A stretch of 64,000 nt of DNA from Acidobacteriaceae bacterium (GTDB lineage Bacteria > Acidobacteriota > Terriglobia > Terriglobales > Acidobacteriaceae), in NCBI GenBank assembly GCA_003131315.1, contig PKUV01000120.1, positions 33,721 to 97,720 on the forward strand, given 5' to 3'. The translations under genes and the position numbers were made by a program. Positions 8,031-16,882 of this stretch are shown piece after piece. Each line of letters begins with the position of its first letter. The stretch's first letter is position 1. The notes beneath the pieces were generated by a model. That model had not been told where the DNA came from. It was given only the letters and a program-made list of their open reading frames with translations, and searched no databases.

Positions 8031-8351
8031 AATGAGCTTGACGCTTCTCAGGCCAGTTTCGAGCCGGCGGTTCCTAACGGTCTGAACGAGATTCACGCCG
8101 CTCTCGATCAGAGCATCCGGTCCGCAGAGGAGCGCCTTAGCGGGATGGGTGAGCAGGCAGCCCTGGGAACCTGGCGTCTGACACTGCGAGGAAAAGAACT
8201 CTTCAGCAAACTGCGGGTTGGCTTCCTTCGCTCGATCATGCTCAACCACTGGTACCATCATCGGGGTCAACTTTCGGTCTACCCCCGTCTGCTTGACGTT
8301 CCGGTTCCGGTGATTTGCGGCCGCAGCACGGATGAAGACTCTTTAACGTGA
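8031..8351 (+). pseudogene. DinB-family protein, C-terminal half only
   Basis: The frame opened after a TAA at 8028 encodes the C-terminal half of a DinB/DUF1572-type four-helix protein. The diagnostic end is present: LRSIMLNHWYHHRGQLSVY then RLLDVPVPVICG, with the family's metal-binding histidines in the HWYHHRGQ helix. The N-terminal half and a start codon with ribosome site are absent. DinB proteins are metal-dependent transferase-like proteins, often thiol-linked. The truncation next to the tRNA-Glu scar suggests the gene was cut by an insertion or deletion. Confidence 0.7.
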
Positions 8352-8389
8352 AGACGGGTCCCTTGCCGTCCGAATTATGCTGGTGAGTT

Positions 8390-8722
8390 ATGCCATTTGA
8401 CGAAGCTTTGGCAGAGCGAGTTCGCGTACTTTTGCACGGACCTCGTTCGCTGAAGGTAGAAAAGCGAATGTTCGGCGGCCTCGCGTTCATGGTGAACGGT
8501 CATATGTGCTGTGGGATAGTTGGCAGGAACTTTGTGGTGCGCACGGGGCCAAAACAATACGAAGCGGCACTCTCTAAGCCACATACACGGCCCATGGATT
8601 TCACCGGCCGCCCGATGCGAGGGTTCGTGTACGTAGGTCCCGAGGGGTACCAGTCGACTCGGGACCTACAGACTTGGATTCAGTGCGGCCTGCAGTTCGT
8701 CGCATCCCTGCCCGCGAAATGA
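8390..8722 (+). CDS. TfoX N-terminal domain protein
   Basis: A complete small protein of 110 residues matching the stand-alone TfoX_N domain: MPFDEALAERVRVLL, then VEKRMFGGLAFMVNGHMCCGI, then VVRTGPKQYEAAL and a final PMDFTGRPMRGFVYVGPEG segment. Such stand-alone proteins are distant relatives of the competence regulator TfoX (Sxy), but their own function is not established and DNA binding should not be assumed. It lies 38 bp after the truncated DinB gene on the same strand. Confidence 0.8.
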   Translation: MPFDEALAERVRVLLHGPRSLKVEKRMFGGLAFMVNGHMCCGIVGRNFVVRTGPKQYEAALSKPHTRPMDFTGRPMRGFVYVGPEGYQSTRDLQTWIQCGLQFVASLPAK

Positions 8723-8957
8723 TCACTGCGGGCGTTCAGTGGAGAGACCGCGGTGCCATTTCCTTCTGCAACCATTAGAGGTGGACCGAGTAGATCAGAT
8801 CCCGGACCGGCACCTGCTCACAATTTGACGAAAGATCTGAATCCGAACCTTCGCAGATCATTGTTCCAGCATCCCGCTGCTGCAGTCCGATATCGTCACG
8901 CTTCGCGGATCTTCGTATTACGGGTCCGCTTCGCCCTCCAGCTTGGTCTCCAGAAAC
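8723..8957. other. Intergenic region without a recognised gene
   Basis: No credible coding region between the TfoX-like gene and the sigma-factor remnant. The minus strand here continues the open frame of that remnant without recognisable protein similarity. Confidence 0.4.
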
Positions 8958-9101
8958 CTGCTGCTTCACGCCGATGAGCTCGATAGCCCTTTGGTAGGCG
9001 CATTTCAAGGTTATTGGGCCGACATCAAGCAGCAACGCAATCTCGCGTGCCGAATACCCTTCAAAGTTTCGCAGCACGAAGACAAAGCGCGCCAGGGTCA
9101 T
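8958..9101 (-). pseudogene. Remnant of an ECF sigma factor (region 4)
   Basis: About 48 codons encode a sigma-70 region 4 helix-turn-helix: FVFVLRNFEGYSAREIALLL, then DVGPITLKCAYQRAIELI, closely following the usual family pattern. Regions 1-2 are missing upstream, where the frame runs into the end of the neighbouring secreted-protein gene, and no stop or natural C-terminus follows. It is a decayed fragment, consistent with rearranged DNA close to the tRNA scar. Confidence 0.6.
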
Positions 9102-10387
9102 TGCGGCCCGGGCGGCGGCGGAGGCGTCCCGGAAGGCGGTGCAGCCGGGCCAACAGGGGCGGGCATCGTAAGGCTTGCCTTCCCGATCAAGTCGATCCAT
9201 TGACGGTGCTTGTCTTCAGGGATCGGAAGCTTTCGATTCGTGTATACGACGCGATACATCGCCGTCTTGCCGGTGATGAACCGGCTTACCTCGTATTGAT
9301 TGTCCCAGCCTTTGCATCCGGTCGTCTGCCATTCAACCGTGAAATCGGTCTTGCCTTCCTGAAGAACTGTAAAGGTCGCGTTGGGACACCGCTTGAGTAT
9401 CTTCTGCTTGAACTCGAGAGCGGTGCCATCGGCTGTCGTTCGTTCCTGGTAGCCGGGCATCGATTGCACGGTGACCAGTTCGGTCCAGTTATCCACTGTC
9501 TCGCCGGGGAGAACATATTCTTTCGGTTGCTGCACTCCCGGCAGATCCATGGAGCCGAGGCGCCACGCGCGCTCATCGAAAACAACCGCGATGTGTTCGC
9601 CCGACGCTGCAGAAGCGGCATCAGCCGCGGCCTTCTTCGCCTTCGTTTCACAGAAATTGTGAGCCACCTCCACATCATGTGGTGTGTAGCCCTTGGTCAA
9701 CATCAGAATCTGCACATTTTTCTGCGTCGACAATATTCGCAGTCCGTTGTCTTCATACTTCTTCCCGACGTAAGCGCCAGAGTAGTTGAAGACGTCTACG
9801 ACTTTGTATTCCGACTCCGCAGAAAAGGAACGGTTTGGGGTAACAGCGACGCTTCGGCATTCCGCCGGATGTGCCGCCGCAGGGGCTGGCTTCGGCGGCA
9901 TGGAATCGACAATAGCGAAGTCGTGATTCTTGATGTCCTCCGGATCGCTCGGCTTGGTCTTGCCCAGCTCAGACCATCCCTGCTCGGGCGGCATGAGCGT
10001 CGTTTCCACGCGGACTTTGAGTCCAGCCTCCGCGAAGCCCAACTGGATGTAGTAGGTCTCCCCCGGTTTCACATCCAGAATCACGGCTGCGGCCTTCTCG
10101 GTGGAGCGAACCACATGCTGGCCAGGATCGAGATTCACACCGAGAAAATGCCCGCTCCTCATCCGCAGCATCTCTTTTTCGTCGATGTAAACGGAGGGTT
10201 TGTTGCCACTGATTCCAAGGCGCACCCAATACACGTAGAGGGTCGCTTTCGCGCCCGGGACGACGGAATCGCCCGCTTTCTGTTCCTGTCCCGGGGAGGC
10301 AGTTTGGTTTGCTGCCGGTGCTGGCTGCTGAGCAAACGCAAACACCACCATCGCAAGAAAAAGGATGAACACGGTTCCTGCCTTCAT
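9098..10387 (-). CDS. Secreted DUF2846-domain protein
   Basis: About 429 residues. The N-terminus MKAGTVFILFLAMVVFAFAQ is a signal peptide. Residues about 45-135 match DUF2846 (LYVYWVRLG, PSVYIDEKEMLRM, FLGVNLDPGQHVV, VKPGETYYIQLGF), a domain of exported lipoproteins and secreted proteins of unknown role. The C-terminal 230 residues are a separate, probably beta-rich domain with a few cysteines and a proline-rich tail. ATG 10387 is chosen because the signal peptide starts there; the frame is open 25 codons further upstream. It follows the octaheme cytochrome gene by 133 bp, probably as a separate unit. Confidence 0.65.
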   Translation of the reverse strand: MKAGTVFILFLAMVVFAFAQQPAPAANQTASPGQEQKAGDSVVPGAKATLYVYWVRLGISGNKPSVYIDEKEMLRMRSGHFLGVNLDPGQHVVRSTEKAAAVILDVKPGETYYIQLGFAEAGLKVRVETTLMPPEQGWSELGKTKPSDPEDIKNHDFAIVDSMPPKPAPAAAHPAECRSVAVTPNRSFSAESEYKVVDVFNYSGAYVGKKYEDNGLRILSTQKNVQILMLTKGYTPHDVEVAHNFCETKAKKAAADAASAASGEHIAVVFDERAWRLGSMDLPGVQQPKEYVLPGETVDNWTELVTVQSMPGYQERTTADGTALEFKQKILKRCPNATFTVLQEGKTDFTVEWQTTGCKGWDNQYEVSRFITGKTAMYRVVYTNRKLPIPEDKHRQWIDLIGKASLTMPAPVGPAAPPSGTPPPPPGPQ

Positions 10388-10520
10388 ATTGCCTCCAATG
10401 AGCCATCGTCGAGGGTGTGCCATGTTTACGCAAAAACGCAAGACGAAGGCCGTTAGTTTCATACAGAAAGCCGGCGCCCCCTCAGCTGCAATTACCCTTC
10501 TTGTCGGACACCGATATTCT

Positions 10521-11801
10521 TCACTGGTCGTACTTCTTCTTATAGAACTCGATTTGCTGTTGGAGTTGCTCTTTGCTCAGGCCTTTTGTCCACTGGTGGT
10601 AAGGGCTGTTCATGACGTCTGCGGTCACGCCGGGAAGAAGCGCCTCAGCTTGGGGAACGAATTCCGTATAGAACGTCTTGGCGACCTCGTAGAAGCCGTG
10701 CCACTGGGTATAGTCCGGGCCCATCATTGCCGTGCCCATCCGGGCCCGCCGCCCCTGATGATGCCAGAGCTCGTAGTAGGTCCATTCGATCTTTTCATCG
10801 AACGGCGTCTTCGTCAGCTTATTGGCGGCATAGAGCTTATCCATGATCGCTTTGGCTGGCTTGGCAAACTTCTCGTTATAGAGATCGACTGTGTTCTCGT
10901 ATTGCTTATAGAAGTTTCCTACCCAGCCGGTCGCGTGGCAGTTCGAGCAGACGTCCTGCATGGCGGCGCGACGCTTCTCCCAGTTTTCCAGCTTGAAACT
11001 GATGACTGGCCGGAGGGTGAAGCTGATACGGTCGCCTACATCGTGTGTCACCGGCTGATTGCTGGTCGCGCTCATGTGACAGGTTGCGCACGTCGGTGCC
11101 GCGGAATAATCCTTGCCAACCACCCAGGACTTTGAATCCAGGTTCATCTTCGCAATGTTTGCGCGGAACTGAATGCCGTGTTTCGATTCGGTGTAGATCT
11201 CCATTTGCGGATGATCGGGACCCAGGTGACACTTCCCACAGTTCTCGGGCTGGCGAGCCAGTGCTGAGCTGAAGGAGTGTCGCCCGTGACAGGCAGCGCA
11301 GGAGCCGCGGCTGCCGTCAGGATTCACGCGCCCAATCCCGCTGTTTGGCCAGGTATCCGCATCAAATTTGCCGTCCTTCAAATACCTGACTTCGCTGCCG
11401 TGACACTGCCGGCATCCGTTGGCTGCAGCTGGGCCGCCCTCCACGACCTCTCCCAGCATGTTATCCAGAGACCCGATGAATTGTGCCGCCTGAGCATGAC
11501 GACTCTTTGCGAACTGTTCCGTTTCTTTGCCGTGACAACGCGCACAGTAGTTGGGCGTGACAATCACGGCAATGCGATGGCCGTAGTGCTCAAATGTGGA
11601 GGGATCTTTCTCATTGGCACGATGGCACGAGTAGCAGTCCACATTCTTCTTGGCGTGGGCGCTTTCTCGCCACTGCTCCACAATGCCCGGCGTGCTAGTG
11701 CTGTGGCAATCGAGACATGCTTGGCCTTCTGGGGAAACCTGGGCACGAGCAACTGTAATCAGCGGGAAGAGGAGAAAACCGAGAAGAGCTACAAAGCGCA
11801 T
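10521..11801 (-). CDS. Octaheme cytochrome c of the hydroxylamine oxidoreductase (HAO) family
   Basis: A periplasmic protein of 426 residues with signal peptide MRFVALLGFLLFPLITVARA. Eight CxxCH motifs start at about residues 29, 56, 86, 130, 168, 188, 238 and 285. The C-terminal family block WHHQGRRARMGTAMMGPDYTQWHGF follows. HAO-family octahemes either oxidise hydroxylamine or hydrazine, or reduce nitrite; the difference depends on a tyrosine cross-linked to the catalytic heme. A Tyr is present in GPDYTQWHG, but without an alignment I cannot say whether it is that residue. Its position after moeA in the nar operon favours nitrite reduction. A Crp-like palindrome lies 98 bp upstream. Confidence 0.85.
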   Translation of the reverse strand: MRFVALLGFLLFPLITVARAQVSPEGQACLDCHSTSTPGIVEQWRESAHAKKNVDCYSCHRANEKDPSTFEHYGHRIAVIVTPNYCARCHGKETEQFAKSRHAQAAQFIGSLDNMLGEVVEGGPAAANGCRQCHGSEVRYLKDGKFDADTWPNSGIGRVNPDGSRGSCAACHGRHSFSSALARQPENCGKCHLGPDHPQMEIYTESKHGIQFRANIAKMNLDSKSWVVGKDYSAAPTCATCHMSATSNQPVTHDVGDRISFTLRPVISFKLENWEKRRAAMQDVCSNCHATGWVGNFYKQYENTVDLYNEKFAKPAKAIMDKLYAANKLTKTPFDEKIEWTYYELWHHQGRRARMGTAMMGPDYTQWHGFYEVAKTFYTEFVPQAEALLPGVTADVMNSPYHQWTKGLSKEQLQQQIEFYKKKYDQ

Positions 11802-11891
11802 GAGACCTCCACTCGACAACATTTTTGTTGCAATCATATGCTCAGCCGTCACCCGTCCCCATGCAAGATGCTCTGCGACTTTTGTGACCCC

Positions 11892-11907
11892 CGTGACCTG
11901 CGTCACG
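11892..11907. promoter_or_regulatory. Crp-like operator upstream of the octaheme gene
   Basis: CGTGACCTGCGTCACG is a perfect 16-bp palindrome centred 98 bp before the octaheme start. It matches the TGTGAC-N4-GTCACA pattern seen at nine other sites here. It suggests a second, Crp/Fnr-controlled promoter inside the moeA-octaheme gap. Binding is inferred. Confidence 0.6.
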
Positions 11908-11917
11908 TGGGTCTGTG

Positions 11918-13195
11918 CTAGTCCGTTGTTTGTTTGCAGCTGCCCACGCTGTCCCAGTCGAGCACCTGAACCTTGACCGTATCGCCGGGGTTGAAGGTCG
12001 CCGGCCCCTCAGGGAGAACAATCAGGCTGTTCGCCATCGCAGGGTTTCGCACCAGTGCGGAGCACTGATTTTCAAGGGGACGAACCAGAAACTCAGAGCC
12101 CATCACGGAAGTCCGGGCCAGTACGATGTAACGCGAGCCCGCCTTGGATTTCGCACGCCCCGTAAGCGTTGCCCTCACCTCTGGCAACTCGGTTCTCGTG
12201 CGGCCAGCCATCCGGAGCACGATGGGACGCACAAACTCCTGGAAGCAAACGAATGCGGCCGAAGGATTGCCAGGAAGGACACAAACCGGGAGCGTTCCCC
12301 ACATGCCGAATGCAAATGGCTTACCCGGCCTGATGGCGACTCTGCGAAACTCAAAATCGACGCCCATACTTTCCAGCACGGACTTGACGAGATCCCGCTC
12401 ACCCACGGAGGCACCTCCAGTGGTAAGGAGAAGGTCCGCGCCTTCCCTCGCAGAATCAAGCGAGGCACACAATCTCTCACAACTGTCCGCGACTACGCCG
12501 CAGTATTGTGCTTCGGCGCCACACTGGGAAAGGAGCGCCAATAAGGCGTAAGCGTTGCTGTTGCGGACCTGCCCACAGGCGGGTGTGTCAGACACATCCA
12601 CCAGTTCGCTCCCGGTACAAAGAACACTGACCCGAGGTCGCCGGTATACGCGCAGTCGAGATCTACCCACAAATGCGAGCAGGGCGATCAGCGCGGGACC
12701 GAGCACTTCCCCGCGCTCCAGCAGCATCTCTCCGCAACGGACATCTTCTGCGGGCGGGAAAATGCAACTTCCGGGTTTGATTGGTTCCTCAATGAAGACC
12801 ACTCCGTCCCGGACCTGGACCTGCTCATGCGGAATGACCGCATCTGCATCGCAGGGCACGGGCGCACCTGTCGTGATGCCGATCACGGTGCCGACCGCGA
12901 GCGCCGTCTTTCCGTCCCCGGCAAAGACCTTCCCCGCAACTGGAATTCCGACCGGGGACTGGGGCGAAGCAGCGATGGTATCGGACGCCCGAAGTGCGTA
13001 GCCATCCATCGCCGAGCGCGGATACGGCACAAGATCTTCTTCCGCGATAACGTTTTCAGCGGCCACGCGCCCCAGCAGGTCGGACAATGAACCATATTCA
13101 CTGTTCAAAACGTTGACCGCAGTGGACACGATCCTCTGTGCCGTATCGAATGCGATGAGCTCGGCGGCGAGTGTTGTACTCTTTGCGCTCATCAT
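11918..13195 (-). CDS. moeA: Molybdopterin molybdotransferase MoeA
   Basis: A cytoplasmic enzyme of 425 residues that inserts molybdenum into adenylylated molybdopterin to make Moco, needed by NarG. Family landmarks are clear: PYPRSAMDGYALRASD, VAGKVFAGDG, GITTGAPVPCDADAVIPHE, then the MoaB/MogA-like core with RPRVSVLCTGSEL, TTGGASVGERDLV, RPGKPFAFG and LPGNPSAAFVCFQEFV. The start at 13195 overlaps the end of narK by an ATGA, so it belongs to the nar operon. No other molybdenum-cofactor gene is present in the window. Confidence 0.95.
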   Translation of the reverse strand: MMSAKSTTLAAELIAFDTAQRIVSTAVNVLNSEYGSLSDLLGRVAAENVIAEEDLVPYPRSAMDGYALRASDTIAASPQSPVGIPVAGKVFAGDGKTALAVGTVIGITTGAPVPCDADAVIPHEQVQVRDGVVFIEEPIKPGSCIFPPAEDVRCGEMLLERGEVLGPALIALLAFVGRSRLRVYRRPRVSVLCTGSELVDVSDTPACGQVRNSNAYALLALLSQCGAEAQYCGVVADSCERLCASLDSAREGADLLLTTGGASVGERDLVKSVLESMGVDFEFRRVAIRPGKPFAFGMWGTLPVCVLPGNPSAAFVCFQEFVRPIVLRMAGRTRTELPEVRATLTGRAKSKAGSRYIVLARTSVMGSEFLVRPLENQCSALVRNPAMANSLIVLPEGPATFNPGDTVKVQVLDWDSVGSCKQTTD

Positions 13196-14523
13196 CCCCT
13201 GCTCTGTGTTTCCGGGATCGACGCGAGCGATCGAGCTGCGGACTGCTCTTCGCGCGTGTACTTCAGCACCCACACCACGCCCAGCCCGGACATTGCCAGG
13301 AACACAAACACGATGAAGCCGATCGCGTAGCCACGCTGGCCGAGATCGTGTACCGCAAAACCGAGCATCGGCGGAATAACGAACCCGCCAAGCGCTCCCA
13401 ATCCGCCGACCCAACCCACCGCCCCCCCCACCGCTTCGGGCACCTCCTGCGGCACTAGCTTAAACACCGCCGCATTGCACACTCCCATGCCAATGGCCAA
13501 CAGGATTGCGCCGGGCAGGGCAAGTTCCAACTGCGTAGCACTGGTCATGATGATGGCTCCGTTCGCCATGATCAGCAGGGCGAGGATCGCCGTGTTTTCC
13601 CCGCCTTCGCGCAAGCGGTCCGAAAGCATGCCGCCCCCAATGCGAATCGCCGAGGTCAACACCGAGTAGAGCGCCGTCAATAATCCTGCTTTCACCGCGC
13701 TCACGCCGAAATAGGACCGCCAATAGGTCGGGAACCACGCCGTCAGAGCGATGAAGCCGCCGAAGGTTGTGAAGTAGACCCACACGAGCGCCCAGGTCTT
13801 CCATGTGCGCGCCGAAACTTTCAGGCTCTGGACTAAACTCCCTGCGGGAAACAAGGACTGACCGCTCGCGCGTGCCAGGCTGCGGGCCTCCTCTGGATTC
13901 ACGCCTTGCTGCAGAAGCTGGAAGAAGCAAGCGTTGCGGCCGAGCAGAGCGTAGAGAATCGTGCCTGCCAGCAGGAACACGAACCACGCCGCATAGGATC
14001 TGGCCAGCCCCATGCTGGCAAGCGCGACGGGCAAGAGGAACGAAAACAATCCCGGAGCCAGGTTCCCCACGCCCCCGTAGATGGCCAGCGCGCGGCCCTG
14101 TTTGGCCTGGGGAAACCAGTAGGAAACCTGGCTGATCCCAACCGAGAAGGTGGCGATACCGCAACCGCAGAGGACGCCGAGCAGAAGAAGAACAGGGTAA
14201 AGATTGCGCGAGAGGTGATCGGGATAGAGAGCAGAAATCACCGCAAGCAGACCCGCCATTCCCACGAGAGAGAGGGTCAGCAACACCAGAAATGGCTTGC
14301 GCCCTCCGGTAGTATCGACCCACGCCGAAAAGGGAATGCGGAGTAGCGATCCGGACAGAGCGGGGGCCGATACCAGGAATCCCACCATGATCGGTGAGAG
14401 ATGCATCACCTCCTGAAATCTGCTGGCGGTCGGCCCGAACAGTGCGACGGCCGCGAAGCCGGCAGCGAATCCCAGGGTCGCTGCGAACAGGCTGCCATTG
14501 GGTGTTCCTTTGAATTGATTCAC
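13192..14523 (-). CDS. narK: NarK-type nitrate/nitrite transporter (MFS)
   Basis: A 443-residue polytopic protein with about twelve membrane helices. It shows nitrate/nitrite-porter features: GFAAGFAAVALFGPTAS at the start, IPFSAWVDTTGGRKPF (the MFS loop 2-3 motif), a glycine-rich ATFSVGISQVSYWFP with GGVGNLAPG, and a matching second-half GGAVGWVGGLGALGGF (nitrate signature). It should import nitrate to cytoplasmic NarG and/or export nitrite. Both ends overlap neighbouring genes by four bases, showing translational coupling. Direction and substrate cannot be read from the sequence. Confidence 0.85.
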   Translation of the reverse strand: MNQFKGTPNGSLFAATLGFAAGFAAVALFGPTASRFQEVMHLSPIMVGFLVSAPALSGSLLRIPFSAWVDTTGGRKPFLVLLTLSLVGMAGLLAVISALYPDHLSRNLYPVLLLLGVLCGCGIATFSVGISQVSYWFPQAKQGRALAIYGGVGNLAPGLFSFLLPVALASMGLARSYAAWFVFLLAGTILYALLGRNACFFQLLQQGVNPEEARSLARASGQSLFPAGSLVQSLKVSARTWKTWALVWVYFTTFGGFIALTAWFPTYWRSYFGVSAVKAGLLTALYSVLTSAIRIGGGMLSDRLREGGENTAILALLIMANGAIIMTSATQLELALPGAILLAIGMGVCNAAVFKLVPQEVPEAVGGAVGWVGGLGALGGFVIPPMLGFAVHDLGQRGYAIGFIVFVFLAMSGLGVVWVLKYTREEQSAARSLASIPETQSRG

Positions 14524-15662
14524 GGCTCAATTCCCTTCTTAGTGATCATCAGGTTCCTCATCGTCCAAAGCAGCCCGGCAAACGTAGCCATCCAGGCGGT
14601 GACAGCGATGTACACGAAGCAATGTGGAATCCACAGCAGGAACGGCAAGTCCAAAGCCTGCGCCAACTGGTAGGTGCACACCGTGTACATGCCCAGCGGG
14701 AATACGGCGCCCCAATACAGTGGGTCGTAGCTCAAGCGGAATCGCTTGTAAACGTGCCTCCAGATGGCGAGCGTTACCAGCATGGGAATCCACCACGTAG
14801 CGGTTGCCCAAAAGAAGACGGTGAAGCCCTTTAGGAACGGCAGCAGCGCCAGGAGGAAAGGGGCCCGCGATGCGTTGAGGATCAGGTTGGCCCCGGCGAG
14901 CGTCGAAATCGCCATCGCCCCCATGTTGATCCAATAGGGCGGCATCAGGTCGGACGGCAGAAAACGGAAGAACGTGTAGCGGTAGAAGATCAGCGAAATG
15001 ACCCAGATGTACAGCATTCCTCCACACAGCCACATGCAAAGCGAGAAGAAGAGCATCTCGGTTTCGTGCGCTGGGAACCGGCCTGCAAGGAGCGTACCCA
15101 AGCTGGACACGGCCTGAGTGGCTACTACAGCAATCAACCATCCCCCGTGAATGCCTTCCGCCAGCGATGGCTTGTCTTCCTTGACGGTAAAGCCAGTAAA
15201 GATTGCGTAGGTGAACCCAGCCCACAGCGGCAAGGCGAGAAACCACATGGCGGTCGCCACCGTGAAGTGACCAGAGATGATGATCTGTTGCCGCCCTAAT
15301 ACGCTGGTTCCAGCCACAATGGTAAAGAATCCTGGGCCGCGTTTGTGGTCAATCAGGTCATGGAAGAAATCTCGGGGAAACATAATCACTCGTGCCAGTG
15401 TGAGCGCCCACAGCACAACAAAGACACCAATGTTCAGCCACGAGAGGCCAACGGCGAGCGACCGCAACCCGGTCAGTTGGGAGGCAATGGCCACGATCCC
15501 GGTTGCCATCACCATGGCGAAGTAGGCGGGATGGAGATTCTTGACCGCATCGAGGATGATGTCCCGCGGCAGACTCTTGACTAGCCCGCCAGGCACGCCA
15601 CCTTCGTGCCGTTCTATCGCGGCCGTCGTCGAGCGCCCCGCATCTAGCTCCATTGCTCCCAT
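14520..15662 (-). CDS. SLAC1/TehA (TDT) family anion channel
   Basis: A 380-residue membrane protein with ten predicted helices. It is typical of the tellurite-resistance/dicarboxylate transporter family that also contains the plant anion channel SLAC1: LHPAYFAMVMATGIVAIA near the start, GPGFFTIVAGTSVLG, and repeated conserved phenylalanine and proline residues within helices. SLAC1 homologues conduct anions including nitrate. Between actF and narK in a nitrate-respiration operon, a nitrate or nitrite permeation role is likely, though it is inferred. Overlaps narK by four bases. Confidence 0.8.
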   Translation of the reverse strand: MGAMELDAGRSTTAAIERHEGGVPGGLVKSLPRDIILDAVKNLHPAYFAMVMATGIVAIASQLTGLRSLAVGLSWLNIGVFVVLWALTLARVIMFPRDFFHDLIDHKRGPGFFTIVAGTSVLGRQQIIISGHFTVATAMWFLALPLWAGFTYAIFTGFTVKEDKPSLAEGIHGGWLIAVVATQAVSSLGTLLAGRFPAHETEMLFFSLCMWLCGGMLYIWVISLIFYRYTFFRFLPSDLMPPYWINMGAMAISTLAGANLILNASRAPFLLALLPFLKGFTVFFWATATWWIPMLVTLAIWRHVYKRFRLSYDPLYWGAVFPLGMYTVCTYQLAQALDLPFLLWIPHCFVYIAVTAWMATFAGLLWTMRNLMITKKGIEP

Positions 15663-15709
15663 GATTGCGGTTACCGTTCGTTATCTCCTGCGTGCGCTCT
15701 GGGCACAGA

Positions 15710-16882
15710 TCACGCGTGATAATGCAAACTCTCCGCCAGATACGGATCTCGTACCGGAACCAGCGGCGCGCGACGCAGTGCTGCAAGGAAACCGAGGCCG
15801 AATACACCCACCAGCCCCGCCACAAGACCGATCTCCCAGATTCCGATTTGTGGTTTTCCGCCCGAGAATGGCGGCATGATCATCAGGTAGAGATCCAGCC
15901 AGCGTCCGGCGAGCAGCACGATACTGACCCTCACCAGGATTCCGGTCCTCTGCTTGTTCATCCTCGGCAGCAGCGCGAAGAAAGGCACGACCCAGTTCAA
16001 AACCAGGTTGAGCACAAACAGCGGCTGCCAGAAACCGTGCAGCCGGCGGACATAGTAGACGGTCTCTTCGGGCAGATTCGCGTACCAGATCAGCATGTAC
16101 TGGCTGAACCATAAGTAGGCCCAGAACGTGCTGAAGGCGAACATCAACTTACCGACATCGTGCAGGTGTTGCTCGCGGATGACGCTCTTGAGGGGGCTAT
16201 GCCGTTGCAACCACACCAGCAACAATGCGAGCGTAGCTAATCCGCTCAGAAACGCGCCAGCAAAGTTGTAGAACCCGAAAATCGTGCTGCACCACTCCGG
16301 CTCCAACGACATGATCCAGTCGAAACTCGCCAGCCAGAAAGTGATCCCGAAGAACACCAGAAATAGTGCCGCCAAGGCGGTGCCGCGGCGGGTGTGGCCG
16401 AGATCACCGTCCGAATCCTGCTGACGGGAGATCCTTAACATGGCCCAGGCGAACCCGAGCCAGCCCAACAGATAGACCGCGGCACGAATGCGGAAAAAGG
16501 GCAAGCTTAACCACATCAGCTTGAACCCTGGGGCATCGCCCTGAACGTGCAGGCCGCCGGTCCACGGATAGAGCGACGGATGGAGAATCAGAATACAGAT
16601 TATTCCCAGCGCTCCCAGCGGGAGCACACCAGACATGGCTTCGGGCACGCGTCGCAGCGCCGTGCTCCAATGAGCGCCGCTGACATACTGAATCGCGATC
16701 CACGCCATCCCGGCCAGCGCCAACCCCAGAAGGTAGTAGCTAACGAGCAAGAGGTTAAGCCAGATCCTATGGGGCGCTAAGAATAGACCTGCGACCAAGG
16801 TCGCCGCGCCGATCCCCGCCAGCGTCTGCATTCGCCCGACAATCTTTGCGCTGGGCTCAAAGGTGAAATCGCGCGCGTTCAT
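15710..16882 (-). CDS. actF: Alternative complex III subunit ActF
   Basis: A 390-residue membrane protein with about ten hydrophobic segments, matching the ActF/quinol:cytochrome-c oxidoreductase membrane subunit, which is related to ActC-NrfD. Recognisable pieces are IWLNLLLVSYYLLGLALAGMAWIAIQYVSGAHWSTALRR near the N-terminus and SLEPEWCSTIFGFYNFAG in the middle. It ends the act block and overlaps actE by four bases; the next gene starts 47 bp later. It is a core membrane part of the complex, probably without its own heme. Confidence 0.85.
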   Translation of the reverse strand: MNARDFTFEPSAKIVGRMQTLAGIGAATLVAGLFLAPHRIWLNLLLVSYYLLGLALAGMAWIAIQYVSGAHWSTALRRVPEAMSGVLPLGALGIICILILHPSLYPWTGGLHVQGDAPGFKLMWLSLPFFRIRAAVYLLGWLGFAWAMLRISRQQDSDGDLGHTRRGTALAALFLVFFGITFWLASFDWIMSLEPEWCSTIFGFYNFAGAFLSGLATLALLLVWLQRHSPLKSVIREQHLHDVGKLMFAFSTFWAYLWFSQYMLIWYANLPEETVYYVRRLHGFWQPLFVLNLVLNWVVPFFALLPRMNKQRTGILVRVSIVLLAGRWLDLYLMIMPPFSGGKPQIGIWEIGLVAGLVGVFGLGFLAALRRAPLVPVRDPYLAESLHYHA

